A stretch of DNA of 64,000 nucleotides from Ornithodoros turicata (Eukaryota; Arthropoda; Arachnida; Ixodida; Argasidae). Of the stretch, positions 32,731 through 42,859 are shown one piece after another (the first letter of the stretch is position 1; each line of letters opens with the position of its first letter). The stretch covers positions 85,478,160 through 85,542,159 of the forward strand of contig NC_088202.1 in the NCBI RefSeq assembly GCF_037126465.1. The letters run 5' to 3'. The notes beneath the pieces were generated by a model. The model was not told the origin of the DNA, did no database searches, and worked only from the letters and a program-made list of their open reading frames with translations. The translations under genes were made by a program, and so were the position numbers.

Positions 32731-33865
32731 CAGACCTGTAAAGTAATTAATTACAAGTAATTAAATTACTGTAATTAATTACTTTCTTAGTACTTAATTA
32801 CTACCAGAATTACATTATGCTTTATGTAATTGTAACTGTAATTGAATTACTTTTACAAGTAACGCGTAACGCCTTTTGAATTACTTTCGGAATTACTTTG
32901 AACGCTATCTGGGAAGGCCCAATGTTTAAAGTGTGGGTCAGTTCCACACCGTTTTTTTCTTTTTTCTTTTCACAGTGATTACCCAAAGACTCGATTCAGC
33001 TGGGTACATTTTTCGGTACAGATTTTTTACATTTGAATGTGGAAGGAGAAAAACTCTTGCGCCATGGGAAAAGGAGTACGAATTGTGGGTATCGACCCGC
33101 ACTTCAGAGTCGTTAGAATGCTTGAAAGATCTTCCTTGTGTGCTCGAGGTGTTTGTGAAGTACAATGTGGGGCTGCTCAGCAGTGCACCAGTGGAGCTGC
33201 TGTTTTCGGTTGGTGGTCTTGTTATGACAAGGAGACGTGGCAGCCTTACAGACAAGAACTTTGAGAACACCTTACCCTTGAAAGCCAATGGACGTTACAA
33301 GCTGCACTCATGATCTGCACTTTGTTCACATACCTGAAGAAAGAAAGCCTTTTGACTGTAATGTTGGGTGTTTCTTTAACATGGCAAGAGACTTGTCCTT
33401 GTGTAAGACTTCTCTAACTTGTTTTTCTACCACAAGCACAACTACCACCATCTTTCAGAACATGTGCAATAAATTTGTACATCAAATCTTGCAGTTTGCA
33501 CGTCGTTTGCCCATTGCAGTCAACTTTGTGAATGTAATTCAGTGTAATGCAGTTACTTTTTCAGTAATTGTAATCGTAATTGAATTACAATAGATGATGA
33601 TTCGGGATTTCATGGCGCATAAGCAACGAAGGCCATAATGCGCTAAGACAATGGTAAGAAAAGTACAAGCTAAAAGTATAGTGATTTAGTAAAACAAAAC
33701 TTTACAGTTAGAGTATCAAAGGACATAAAATCAAATAACTAAAATTAATATTAACTATTAAAATTAACTAAAATAAGTAATTGTAACTGTAATGTAATTA
33801 CTTTTGTGAACATGTAGTTGTAATCGTAATTCAATTACTTCAGAAAAGTAATTTTTACAGGCCTG
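32731..33865 (+). mobile_element. hAT transposon with perfect 8-bp target duplication
   Basis: GTTATCGC occurs at 32723-32730 and 33866-33873. Termini are CAGACCTGTAAAGTAATT and, inverted, CAGGCCTGTAAAAATTACTT. Subterminal regions on both sides are dense in GTAATT/AATTAC repeats (32740-32890, 33530-33850), probable transposase binding sites in this type. At 1135 bp it is internally deleted; only the transposase end is kept. Confidence 0.9.
32933..33313 (+). pseudogene. hAT transposase C-terminus
   Basis: The 126-codon frame ends with the hATC domain: LEVFVKYNVGLLSSAPVELL, FSVGGLVMTRRRGSLTDKNF, ENTLPLKANGRY. This matches the consensus SSAPVERLFSxGGLIxTxKRxxLxDxxFExLLxLKxN. The conserved Arg after VE is Leu here. 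The first 60 codons have no recognisable catalytic block. The start shown is simply the first ATG of the open frame; the real protein would have begun far upstream in sequence now deleted. Confidence 0.8.
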
Positions 33866-33873
33866 GTTATCGC

Positions 33874-34314
33874 TATCGTTGAATGACACCGCATATATGC
33901 CGTCCGCCGCCCGGAAAGGAAACATTCCCGTGACGTGATCCAGCAGCTGAAAGTATTTCTACCCAGGTGACATTCGTCCCTTACAATTACGATTGTAGTG
34001 CGCATCGGAAGCATCGTGTGGGACTTGTTGTATTTAGTAATATAGTTATGCGTGGAAAATCTATGTAACTCCAAAAATGTAGACTTTCAATAACCCAATA
34101 CCCACTTGCACGGATCCATGGTATGTAGACCGACATGGGAAAGAGCATAGTGTAGTATAGAGACCGGAGCAGGGTATAGTATCGCCTGTGGCGATTAGAC
34201 ACCTCAGCCATCGTCAAAATAAAGTTGTTCTTGAACGTAAACAAGTGCTGCACGCTCTCGAGTACATTTATTTATTTCTTGGTGAAGATGAAGCAATGCC
34301 TAAATCAGTATAAT
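33874..34314. other. No recognised feature
   Basis: No coding or repeat relation noticed. Confidence 0.45.
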
Positions 34315-34400
34315 CAGGGGTCTTTACACACGATGGCCGCATGTGGCCCGCAGGACTATTCTGTGGCCTGAGAGCTCTCGTCCACTGTACAGAATAAAGC
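34315..34400 (+). mobile_element. hAT-like terminal fragment
   Basis: CAGGGGTCTTTACACACGAT and GGCCGCATGTGGCCCGCAGG resemble hAT 5' ends with the GGCCCGC motif, like the end at 540. The inner extent is unknown and no transposase follows. Confidence 0.45.
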
Positions 34401-34625
34401 TGCCCTCCCTCAAAAATAGTGAAGAACTAGGAATTAAACGAGGTTTTCAGGCATTGTTTTTACCCTAGCTCGCCGTAGTGCTGCTCCTGTTCATGTTAGG
34501 AAGAAGATAAACACATTTGAGCAGTTTGTGGCTCATGAACCTCAACAAGTAATTGTCACAGAGACCTGGCCTGCACGTTCATTTTGGTAAACTACACTAA
34601 GTAATATGATAATTAAGAAGAAATA

Positions 34626-34810
34626 GTTAGAGATGAGTGCGGGTATCAAAATTCGTACCCGCAACCGCACCGCACCCGCGGAACCACGACCCTCATCCGC
34701 ATCCGCAGCAATGTCATTGATGCAACCCGCATCCGCTCCCGCACATCACGATGGGTATCCGCATACCCGCAGGTGCACCCGCAGCCCAATGCGCCCGCAT
34801 GTTTCAGATA
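34626..34810. mobile_element. Degenerate CCCGCA-rich terminal region
   Basis: Repeats of (A)CCCGCA / CCGCATC follow AGAGATGAGTGCGGGTA. Such hexamer-rich termini are typical of some hAT elements with subterminal binding sites. No partner end found. Confidence 0.4.
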
Positions 34811-35085
34811 TGCTACATGATCATTACAGCACGAAATGGTTTACTCATGATGTGTACGCTGTCCGTTAGCGAGCCACTTTTCCAGCAGTCAGACGCTGAT
34901 GTTGCCCGGGTGACCTCATTTGTGATAAGATAGCTCTGATTCCCGCACTCACCGCGCGTGTTTGTTCCATGGGTAAGGCTTGCAACCCTTTCCCCCTCGT
35001 GTGGCGTGTCAATGTAACCTCCTTTCTTCGGCTATTTTTCCTCCTTGGCTTCGGCTATTTATCCTCCTTGTAAGTGCTTCGGCTA

Positions 35086-35364
35086 TTTTTCCAGATAGGG
35101 TAGATCGTGAATATCACTGTCAATTATCATGAATTTGAGTAAACTGGGCATGCTCTTCATGTTGGTGGGGTAAAAAAGTGACCTTTACTTGGCAAATTTC
35201 CGAGTTTACTTCGCAAAAATTTACATAATTAAACTTAGATTACATGACATGCACATCAGGAGGTGGCAAAAACCTAGTAAGAACAAATGCCGTTGACCGC
35301 ATGATTCTATGTGGCGTAGTTTTTTTTTAATGAAATTCAATGACACGTTTTCTGGGACACCCTG
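35086..35364. mobile_element. Partial palindromic mariner MITE (right half)
   Basis: Matches the right half of the element at 35503-36375, ending CGTTTTCTGGGACACCCTG at 35364 followed by TA. It starts inside GGCTATTTTTCC. Copies of CGGCTATTTTTCCTCC just before it look like rearranged fragments. Confidence 0.8.
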
Positions 35365-35450
35365 TATATATATTTACAATTTGAGCGTGCACTCCCAGCC
35401 GAGGACAGGTGTCCTCTCCTGGGAGTGCACAATCAAATTGTAAATATATG
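35365..35450. repeat. Small palindrome between two mariner MITEs
   Basis: TTTACAATTTGAGCGTGCAC with TCCCAG pairs with CTGGGAGTGCACAATCAAAT with TGTAAA around a 19-base centre. It could be a separate tiny MITE. Confidence 0.75.
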
Positions 35451-35502
35451 CTCAACGTGCAGCCACAGAGCTTCAGCTATTTTTCCTTTGTATATATATA
35501 TA

Positions 35503-36375
35503 CAGGGTGTCCCAGAAAACGTGTCATTGAATTATAATAAAAAAAACTACGCCACCTAGAGTCATGCGGTCAACGGCATTTGTTCTTATTAGGTTTTTGC
35601 CACCTTGTAAAGTTAATGTCATGTACCCCCAAGTTTAATTATGTAAATATTTGCGAACTGAACTCGGAAATTTGTCAAGGGAAGGTCACTTTTTCACCCC
35701 ACCAATATGAAGAGCGTGCCGAATTCAGTCAAATTCATGATAATTGACAGCGATATTAACGAGCTATCCCATCGGAAAAAATAGCCGAATATCATGCTTT
35801 TCAGAGCACCGGACCATAACGCGCGATGTCTTTTTGAGCGCAATCGCTCGCTGTCCGACGAAAGGAGGTTCCGAAGCCAGCCCACAGAGTGATAGTAGAA
35901 AAAGTTCATAAAATTGGGAGAGGGAAAGTATTATCCCAGCGAAAGTCGGACGTGATAAGCCATGCCTGCGTTATCTCTTTCTGCGATACCGGGGTGTGCT
36001 GGGTTTCCAACCTCCTTTCGTCGGACTGACAAAGACTGCGCTGAAAAATTCATCGTGCGCTATTCTGTGCGACCTCCGTAGAGCTAGATGTTTGGCTATT
36101 TTTTTCGATGGGATAGCTCCTGAATATCCCTGTCAATTATCATTAATTTGAGTAAATTAGACACGCTCTTCACATTGGTGGGGTAAAAAAGTGACCTTTA
36201 TTAGGCAAATTTCCGACTTAAGCTCGCAAAAATTTACATAATTAAACTTACGTTACACGACATCCACATGAGGAGGTGGCAAAAACCCAGTAAGAACAAA
36301 TGCCATTGACCGCATGACAATAGGTGGTGTAGTTTTTTTATTATAATTCAATGACACATTTTCTGGAACACCCTG
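35503..36375. mobile_element. Palindromic mariner-type MITE, full copy (873 bp)
   Basis: Begins CAGGGTGTCCCAGAAAACG after TA and ends in its inverse CACATTTTCTGGAACACCCTG before TA. Nearly the whole element is one imperfect palindrome with arms over 400 bases: AGGTCACTTTTTCACCCCAC, GAGCTATCCCATCGG, AACCTCCTTTCGTCGGAC and other blocks recur inverted. No transposase. TIR and TA duplication match Tc1/mariner. Confidence 0.85.
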
Positions 36376-36432
36376 TATATATATACAGTTTCGAAAAGAA
36401 AAAAATAATAATAATAGTATTATTAAGACGCC

Positions 36433-36761
36433 GACAACAGATTTTAGGGAAGTTAGGAACACTAGTTTATTTAATGGGCCGAAATTAAAAGTTAAATGAA
36501 AAAGGGTCGACGTTTCGACAGTGGCACTGTCTTCGTCAGGACAAAAGATGCACAGGCGGTTAAACATTGCTTAAATAGGTTTTGTACGCGACGTACCTAT
36601 TTAAGCAATTTACACCTATTTAGGCAATGTGTAACCGCCTGTGCATCTTTTGTCCTGACGAAGACAGTGCCGCTGTAGAAACGTCGACCCTTTTTCATTT
36701 AACTTTTAATTTCTGCCCATTAAATAAACTAGTGTTCTTAACTTCCCTAAAATCTGTTGTC
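36433..36761. mobile_element. Foldback element with 160-bp arms
   Basis: GACAACAGATTTTAGGGAAG ... GGGTCGACGTTTCGACAGTG ... CTGTCTTCGTCAGGACAAAA ... CACAGGCGGTTAAACATTGC on the left reappears inverted up to about 36761 with few changes. The centre around 36580-36600 holds an 18-base extra segment on the right arm. Family unknown. Confidence 0.8.
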
Positions 36762-36908
36762 CGCACCTTTTTTCTTCCACAACTGTAAAACTTCGTGGAT
36801 AGGTTGAGTCCCCTTTTTACTCGCCAACAATTTTTATAATGCGACGTTCGTCTTAGAACCAACTATCTACAACATGCCTGTAACGTACCTACCACGCACA
36901 GTGTACAA

Positions 36909-37430
36909 CACTCTAAGAGTAATTTTAGTCCTTTTGGGGATTAAATGCATTGCCACAAAAATGAGTCCCTTTAGGGAGTAAATGCATGTGTCGAAATGAA
37001 TGTCACAGAGTAGGGAGTGCATGTTACGCTCTGTCCTAAGAGTCCCAGGTCCCAGGTACATAATTCACGTGCATGGATGGAAATGCCTCGAATTGAACAG
37101 TGCAGCGTGATATGTCGAGTGATATGAAATATTGCAACATGCATAGGGCACAAATTCGCAAGAAAGAACCGCTAACTATTTTTGCTTCTGCGTGGGTGGA
37201 AAATTGCTAATTGTAATTGAAGTCAGCTAAGTTATATAGCTTTATAGCCCAATTCACGAAGGGCACATATTTACGTATAGACTTTTCCATTCCGGGGACC
37301 ATTTGCGAAGTTCAGTGACTATTTGCAGTACTGGTGAGTAAATTTCGGGGTCAGGGGACTAAAATGGGGAGTAATTGCAGTATAGGGGGCTAGGAGCTGC
37401 CAATTACTCATCTTTCTCTTTCTCTTTTTT
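36909..37430. mobile_element. MITE family R3, copy 1
   Basis: Starts CACTCTAAGAGTAATTTTAG and shares most of its length with 58253-58753 (GAACAGTGCAGCGTGATATG, GAAAGAACCGCTAACTATTT, AGGGGACTAAAATGGGGAGT). Copy 2 ends in the inverse CTTAGAGTG, so the family has CACTCTAAG termini. Copy 1 lost its right terminus. Confidence 0.65.
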
Positions 37431-37823
37431 TTATTATTTTTTTCTTCCTAGCGTGTGCAAGCTAAGCCAGGCGACGCAAGCTACTACCCCATCGGTGCTT
37501 CAGGCTTGTTCAGGTCCTTCAAGTGCTTCAAGCTTCGGAGTGCTTTAGACAGACGATGGCAGATGATGACGATGATGATGGATAGAAGAAAAACTGGGGA
37601 GGTGAGCCACGACTAGATCGCACTGGCTACTACACCTATGTAGAGCAAAAATAAAAAGGGGAAAGGAGAACGGTTGTAAGAGGAAGAGTTCCGTCGGTGA
37701 ACGAAAACGAAAAGCCAGAGTCAAGCAGAGAGTCAAACACTGTGTGAGTCACTACGTAGTGTCGCGGTATTCGGTCAAAATCAATGCAATAGTCCCATAG
37801 TTCTAATGTGTAGAAGTCACAAG

Positions 37824-38697
37824 TTACAAAGCACTGATCAACTTGGTTGACTCAAGAAGCCGCAGCAGAGCCTGCAATGCGACCGCTTGTTGGTGTGCTG
37901 GCCAAGGACCTAAAATTTTCGCAGCGTCGAAAGGGCAGGCACCCAGACGAGCCAAGCTCCCTTCTACGTATTTCGAACAATCGAGGAGGATGTGTTCTGA
38001 TTCTTTTATGACACCGCATTGACCGCAGTTGGGGGAAGCACACTTGCCGAGTTTGTGCAGCAAGCGAGCGCTATACGGATCGTTCAATTGAAGCATATGC
38101 ACAAGGGACGCAGCACGCAGGTCGATGTAGGGATGGAGGCGCATGGAATCCGAGCTCAGGGTCAACCCTGTGTAACAACGAAGACTGTGCAGATGCCGAC
38201 GCCCAGGAAGTGTGAACATTTGTTGTCTGAGCCTGTGAATAATACTGCTCGCGTCACTCTTGGTGAAGTAAACGATCTTCTGCTGGCCGCGACCTTTGTG
38301 AGCAGCTCGGAGTGCCCCCCCCCCCCCCGACACCATCCACAATGTCGTTTCCTGCGATGCCACAGTGGCCAGGGATCCATTGGAACTGTATGTCATGCCC
38401 CGCTGAGACCGCAATCTCATGCATGTGCAGTACACCTTGCACCACAGGTTCGAGAGATCCCGCAACAAACATAGAGGCCAGTGCTCCCAAACCACATTTT
38501 GAGTCACTGTAAATGAACCAGCGAGAGCTGTTCGGCAGATTCGCAATGAAACTTAACGCCATATGTATCCCGTACATCTCAGCTGCTGAAGCTGAAGTGA
38601 CGTGTGACAGACATGGAGATCTTTCAACATCCAGCTCCGGAATCACAAATGCACAGGAAAAGGCAGACGGTGTAATTGAAGCATCAGTGAAAATTTG
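37824..38697 (-). pseudogene. LINE-C RNase H and C-terminal domain
   Basis: RNase H is nearly complete: IFTDASIT (first Asp, near 38690), SAAEMYGIHMAL (Glu), WFIYSDSKCGLGAL (Asp) and IQFQWIPGHCGIAGNDIVD. A G14 run on the coding strand (38315-38328) then breaks the frame. A second frame continues to IIHRLRQQMFTLPGRRHLHS, LVHMLQLNDPYSARLLHK, CASPNCGQCGVIKESEHILL with DC (Cys/His zinc motif) and ends ALLRLLESTKLISAL at 37824. Confidence 0.85.
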
Positions 38698-38795
38698 AAG
38701 GGAAGCAAATCGAGGCTAAGCTGTCGAAGGACAATGGAAGAGACATCTCTGTTGCTTGGCAAACCCGGTATCTTGACCATCACTGCAGGAGGGTG

Positions 38796-39222
38796 CTAGG
38801 CCCACGTTGGTACAGTCGGGTATGTGCGGTACTTGTGCTTGGGAATAAGACAACGTTGCGCCAGAACATGATTAGTGAAAGCAGAGTCGGTGCGTCGCGA
38901 TAAATCTCGAAGTAGAGGATGGCGAAGGTGTCGCGTAGCGAGCCGCGAATAGTGGCGAAACGATTCTTGCATCCTTAAAGCTGAGATAGGTTGTTCTCTT
39001 GCATCTGCCATAGGGAGCACGTTTGAGGCTGACCGAGGTACATCAAGACACAGCTTTACACTTTTGGACTCAAGGGCTTGCTCTGTTGTGATAGGGAGGT
39101 CATGAAGAATCGGGATGTGGTACGCAAGCAGCTGAGTGATGAGGGAACGATAGACACTGAGCATTGCTTGTGTAGAGGTACCCCACCGCGAGCCACAGAA
39201 ATGTCGCATCACGTTCAGCCTG
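38796..39222 (-). pseudogene. LINE-C post-RT domain
   Basis: MRHFCGSRWGTSTQAMLSVY, RSLITQLLAYHIPILHDLP and SKSVKLCLDVPRSASNVLPM are the connection segment between RT and RNase H. The frame enters the N gap at its 5' side. Confidence 0.8.
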
Positions 39223-39322
39223 NNNNNNNNNNNNNNNNNNNNNNNNNNNNNNNNNNNNNNNNNNNNNNNNNNNNNNNNNNNNNNNNNNNNNNNNNNNNNN
39301 NNNNNNNNNNNNNNNNNNNNNN
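39223..39322. other. Assembly gap of 100 N, probably zero-length
   Basis: The bases before and after are the same ten, GTTCAGCCTG (39213-39222 and 39323-39332). The LINE-C protein reads on from RADGRLNV to MRHFCGS if these are merged. Confidence 0.85.
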
Positions 39323-39335
39323 GTTCAGCCTGCCG

Positions 39336-40330
39336 TCAGCTCGTGTTCTCAGACTGCGTACAGGCATCGCCACCCTTAACCGTAGCGCGGGAGCACATGG
39401 CCTGCTCCCACAACACGCAGCCCACAACAGATTCCGATCCAAAGTCACCCCTAAGAATCGGTGGTGCGAAACCCTGCATACCTCGTTGTCTACCCACGTG
39501 GAGATGGATGTTCTTTAGGTGCCGCCGCGTAAAAGGAAGCTTGACAATTTTTTTAGACGACACGTCCATACCTCTCTCGAGAAGGAAGGCTTCAACACGG
39601 TCAAAAGCTTCCTGAAGACGACGCGATAGGGCTGGCCACCGTGTCTCTGAAGAACGCATACAGATGTCGTCTGCATAGAGACTCACAAACACGACCCGTG
39701 GTAACCAACTTGCCAGTGCAGCCATGACGACGTTAAAGAGAAGGGGACTCAGGACGCTGACTTGCGGCGCCCCAGCCGTTACTTCGTGAAGGCATGTGTC
39801 ACCATCAGGGGTCCACATAAAAAAGCGGACCTCCCTTCTGGAAACGCGGCAATCGTCCGGTAATGCGGAACATGTAGAGGTCGCGGAGGACATGGCTGTG
39901 GCCAGTTGTGTCGTACCTTCTCCTTATGTCCAGGAATACAGCAACTGTCAGCTGACCGCTGGACCGAGACTCTTCCGCGTGGGTGACTAGGTTTAAAATT
40001 CAATCCATTGAGCATCGTGCCTTTGTGAAGCCCGCCATCTGGGAAGGAAGTCAGCGTCGTTACTCCAGGAACCAGTTCGACACTATTCAGGATAAGCCTC
40101 TCCATAATCTTGCACAGGCAGCTTGTGAGACTGATAAGACGAAATGATGTCAGCTCCCGAAGCGATTTCCCTGGTTTCGAGACAGGCACTGCCTGCGAAG
40201 TTTTCCATTCCTCAGGGATGACACCATCTCTCCAAGAGCAGTTCAGAAGAGTCTTGAGCACATCACGTGCCTGTGGACCGAACGAGGCTATGAACCGAAC
40301 AAGGCTACCGTACGAAACCCCATCAGGTCC
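39336..40330 (-). pseudogene. LINE-C reverse transcriptase
   Basis: RT blocks: GPDGVSYGSLVRFIASFG, VIPEEWKTSQAVPVSKPGKS, SFRLISLTSCLCKIMERLIL, then a degraded stretch (40000-39880), APQVSVLSPLLFNVVMAAL and the catalytic YADD at 39666-39677 (SLYADDICMRS). The palm segment between is frameshifted more than once. The GVPQG motif reads GAPQV. Confidence 0.8.
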
Positions 40331-40675
40331 TAACGTTATCGTAACGTTCCCTCCTGGACATCCACTACCTGCTGAGGTACGTTTGGGATTTCTAGGTTCC
40401 ACTTCGACGAATACGTGGCCTTCCCAACTCAATGTTTTCGATGTCAGCGTTTCGGTCATATTGCCTGGAGTTGTAGAAATGAGGAACGGTGCAAGATATG
40501 CGCCGGTCCACACAATTATAAGGTGTGATCTACGAAGCGTGAGCCAAAGTGTGCAAACTGCGGTCTTCCGCATATAGCAACTTATGGCGCTTGTCGAGTA
40601 GCGAAAGCGGCAGCCGCAGCCCAGGTGCGGCGAATGTCCACTGGACCTCCTAACGCTAGCTTCACCAAACCCTGA
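40331..40675 (+). pseudogene. LINE-B ORF1 (gag-like) C-terminal zinc knuckles
   Basis: The plus strand gives RFGHIAWSCRNEERCKICAG, then PHNYKV with a stop where Cys is expected, then CANCGLPHIATYGACRVAKA and an Ala-rich end. These are two to three CCHC-type knuckles (C-x2-C-x3-4-H-x4-5-C) as in LINE gag proteins, which bind element RNA. The first knuckle's leading Cys is in the preceding frame, so there is a one-base shift near 40440. The end, PPNASFTKP and stop, is at about 40674. Confidence 0.7.
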
Positions 40676-41062
40676 GTTTTTGAAGGCCGTCGAAGAGGAA
40701 CCTCTTCAGCGTGCTGTCTCGACGCGCGTCCAATCGCACATACTGTTGCAAAGTCGACAAAGCCCTTCCATTTTTTTTTCTATCAGCATTAAAAATATCC
40801 CTCCCCCCCCCCCCCCCGTCAAAGCCGGCGAGATCTGAGGCACAAGGGACCAAGGTCGTATGCTGCTGCAGCTGTCCCAAACTCCCATGTGCATACGAAA
40901 CCTACTCATTCCCCCTCCCCCTCCACGTCTCCTGGAAGAGAAGACGGTTTCGGGGCAACATCCTGGGTCAAAGCAGACCACGCAACGTGCTCCCTTCCAA
41001 GCAGCAACCGAGTGTAATCGCAGGTCTTCGTCCAAGGTACTAGACAGCATTCTGCCATTACT
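40676..41062 (+). other. LINE-B ORF1/ORF2 junction region with a nested LINE tail
   Basis: 40745-40817 contains CT-rich sequence, CAGCATTAAAAATATCC and C15, the poly(C) LINE terminus, so a short LINE tail was inserted here. The remaining sequence (to 41062) has no domain I recognise. 41051-41062 is the left target duplication of the following SINE. Confidence 0.5.
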
Positions 41063-41337
41063 AAAAATAATTGGGTGTTTACGTCGCGAGACAACTGAGA
41101 TCATGAGCGACGCCACAGCGGTCGGTCTGTGGATTGCTTTTGCCCACCTGAGGGTTCTTTAACGTGCGATGAAAGCTCATCACACGGCACCCCGTATTTA
41201 ACGTCCCTCGCGGAAGACGGCGTGTCTAAGCAACTTGTACCCTGCCACCAAGTTGCTGGCGTCCTCGGCCGGGTTCGAACCCGCGATCTCGGGATCAGAA
41301 AGCGAACACGCTACCGACTGAGCCACCCAGGCCGGTC
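41063..41337 (-). mobile_element. SINE-B, tRNA-derived, with target duplication
   Basis: The minus strand begins CCGGCCTGGGTGGCTCAGTC with GGTAGCGTG (A box) and has GGGTTCGAACCCGGC (B box), then a body (GTGATGAGCTTTCATCGCAC, TTAAAGAACCCTCAGGTGG, TCTCAGTTGTCTCGCGACGT) and an AT-rich end. Flanks TCTGCCATTACT (41051-41062) and TCTGCTATTACT (41338-41349) match 11 of 12. Because it is a repeat with a non-tRNA body, it is not a functional tRNA gene. Confidence 0.9.
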
Positions 41338-41349
41338 TCTGCTATTACT

Positions 41350-41741
41350 GTTTGTTGTGTTACGACCAAATCTACGAGATCGCCCAACTTCCGACGATCT
41401 CCCGGAAGTACCAGCATTACTTGCAATAGAGGCTGTTCTTGAGGGCCAAGACGGTCATCCTTGTGGAATGCCGAACTTACCCCATGACTAAGGCATTTAA
41501 GTCGACTACCATCTTTCTGTGGAACTGCAATAGTCTACAGCAAAAAATTGGCGACTTTCGCAACTTTATTTTTCGTGATAAATTCCCTATACTAGCCCTG
41601 AATGAAGCGCGGGTAAGCGACAGCTTCAGCCTGTCTGGGTATGAGACGTTCTTCTCTCGCCGGCCAAATCATCAGAGCAGGATCAACCTTGTGTGTGAGA
41701 AAGGATATTGCGTGTGCTCTTCTACGTGCGTCCACGCATGA
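41350..41741 (+). pseudogene. LINE-B AP endonuclease, N-terminal part
   Basis: FLWNCNSLQQKIGDFRNFIF then PILALNEARVSDSFSLSGYE, the start of the APE-type endonuclease (WNxxSLxxK ... LALxET; catalytic Asn present, Glu in NEA). The frame ends shortly after RRPNHQSRINLVCEK where foreign sequence begins. Confidence 0.75.
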
Positions 41742-42300
41742 AAACTGGCAGCTCCCGATCGTTAATAAAGACGGTGAAATCGAACCGATCGTATCCGGAG
41801 AGAACGCCAGCACGAGGACTTTTAGCAAACCGGAGGGAACCGGAGACGCGCTCGTTGCCCGACGCCTGACCGAAGGTCAGGCTGACCTTTCCGAAATAAA
41901 CGTATATCTCCCCTCCCCCGCCTGACATCTTTTTAGACGAAGACGAAGAGATAACCATTCAGAAGAAGAAGTTCTACCCTTGTCCACATTTTCACGATTG
42001 AAATGGTTCTCAAGTAACTGTTATGCTTTTTCCCTGACCGTGAACGGGTGCTGCTTCACAAATGTGTGCACCTGAAGTGTATTCTTCGAAACTTGACTAC
42101 CGAGAGAAAAGGCAGCTGCGGCTAAGTTGCTCTTTCGTTCTTGCACGCCTGAAACAATGTTTACTGCTGCCGCAATGTAAGTCAAATTCGCCGGACTCTA
42201 GGAGTCCTCTGCGAGCTCAAAATAAAGACAATCGGTTATCGTAAAACGCTTTTGGGCGGGTGTCATACTAGCAGACGACGCAACCATGATAAGATTTTCC
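41742..42300 (+). mobile_element. Insertion in LINE-B endonuclease, including a LINE tail
   Basis: 41857-41922 has CGACGCCTGACCGAAGGTCA, GGCTGACCTTTCC and AATAAACGTATATCTCCCC, the poly(C)-group 3' signature. 41930-42300 is unassigned and separates the two endonuclease halves. Confidence 0.55.
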
Positions 42301-42308
42301 AACCGTAA

Positions 42309-42830
42309 GTGTGTCCGGTAATGGCGGCTAGCGAGCGTAGCTCCGGAGAGATACCGTGTGGTTCACGTCGTCTGAGTATGCGCAGTTGCGTGGCTGCGCC
42401 GACGGTAACATACGGTACGGGAGAACGTGGCTTGCTAAAACTCTCACGCCTCACGAACCGATACGTTACGGTGACCAATGTGTATATTGCCCCGAACGTA
42501 ATGATCTCCATGGTTCGTGACCTACTGACTAGTGTCCCTTCTCCTGTTATCGTCTGCGGAGATATGAATGCCCATAGTGCGATATGGGGCTGCCGGTACA
42601 CTGATGCACGTGGCAGAATATTTGACATTTATAGACGAATTTCACCTAACTGCTCTCAACGATGAGGCGCCTACCTAATTCCTGCGAGGCCCCAGTTGCT
42701 CGAGCAACATAGACACCTTATGCTCCTCCGACGTATGGGGTGGTGTACGCACATCGATTTGCTGGGGAGTTATCATGTGCCTATTCTAATTAGCCACCGT
42801 CCCTCAGCTTCGGAACATAGGCGACGACGT
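42309..42830 (+). pseudogene. LINE-B AP endonuclease, C-terminal part
   Basis: VTVTNVYIAPN and VIVCGDMNAHSAIWGCRYTD then ARGRIFD carry the GDxNAH catalytic block of APE endonucleases. In another frame LNDEAPT ... GPSCSSNIDT follows, the usual next block (LNxxxPTxxxxxxxSxxDL). It would nick target DNA for target-primed reverse transcription. Confidence 0.75.
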
Positions 42831-42859
42831 GTACGTGTAATGGATTAGAACCATTACAC

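Larger units (their letters stand above)
37558..40330 (-). mobile_element. LINE-C, 3' part (minus strand)
   Basis: The minus strand carries, in order, the RT core, post-RT domain, RNase H, C-terminal zinc region and a 3' UTR ending in (CAT)n at 37558-37582. Its 5' side stops inside the first RT motif at the 40321-40330 target duplication of LINE-B; the missing N-terminal side resumes at 47328. It is interrupted by an N gap at 39223-39322 and a C14 run at 38315-38328, plus frameshifts. Confidence 0.85.

Noticed and set aside
41063..41337. A functional tRNA gene (A and B boxes present)
   Set aside because: The tRNA-like head is fused to a SINE body, flanked by a target duplication, and recurs as fragments.
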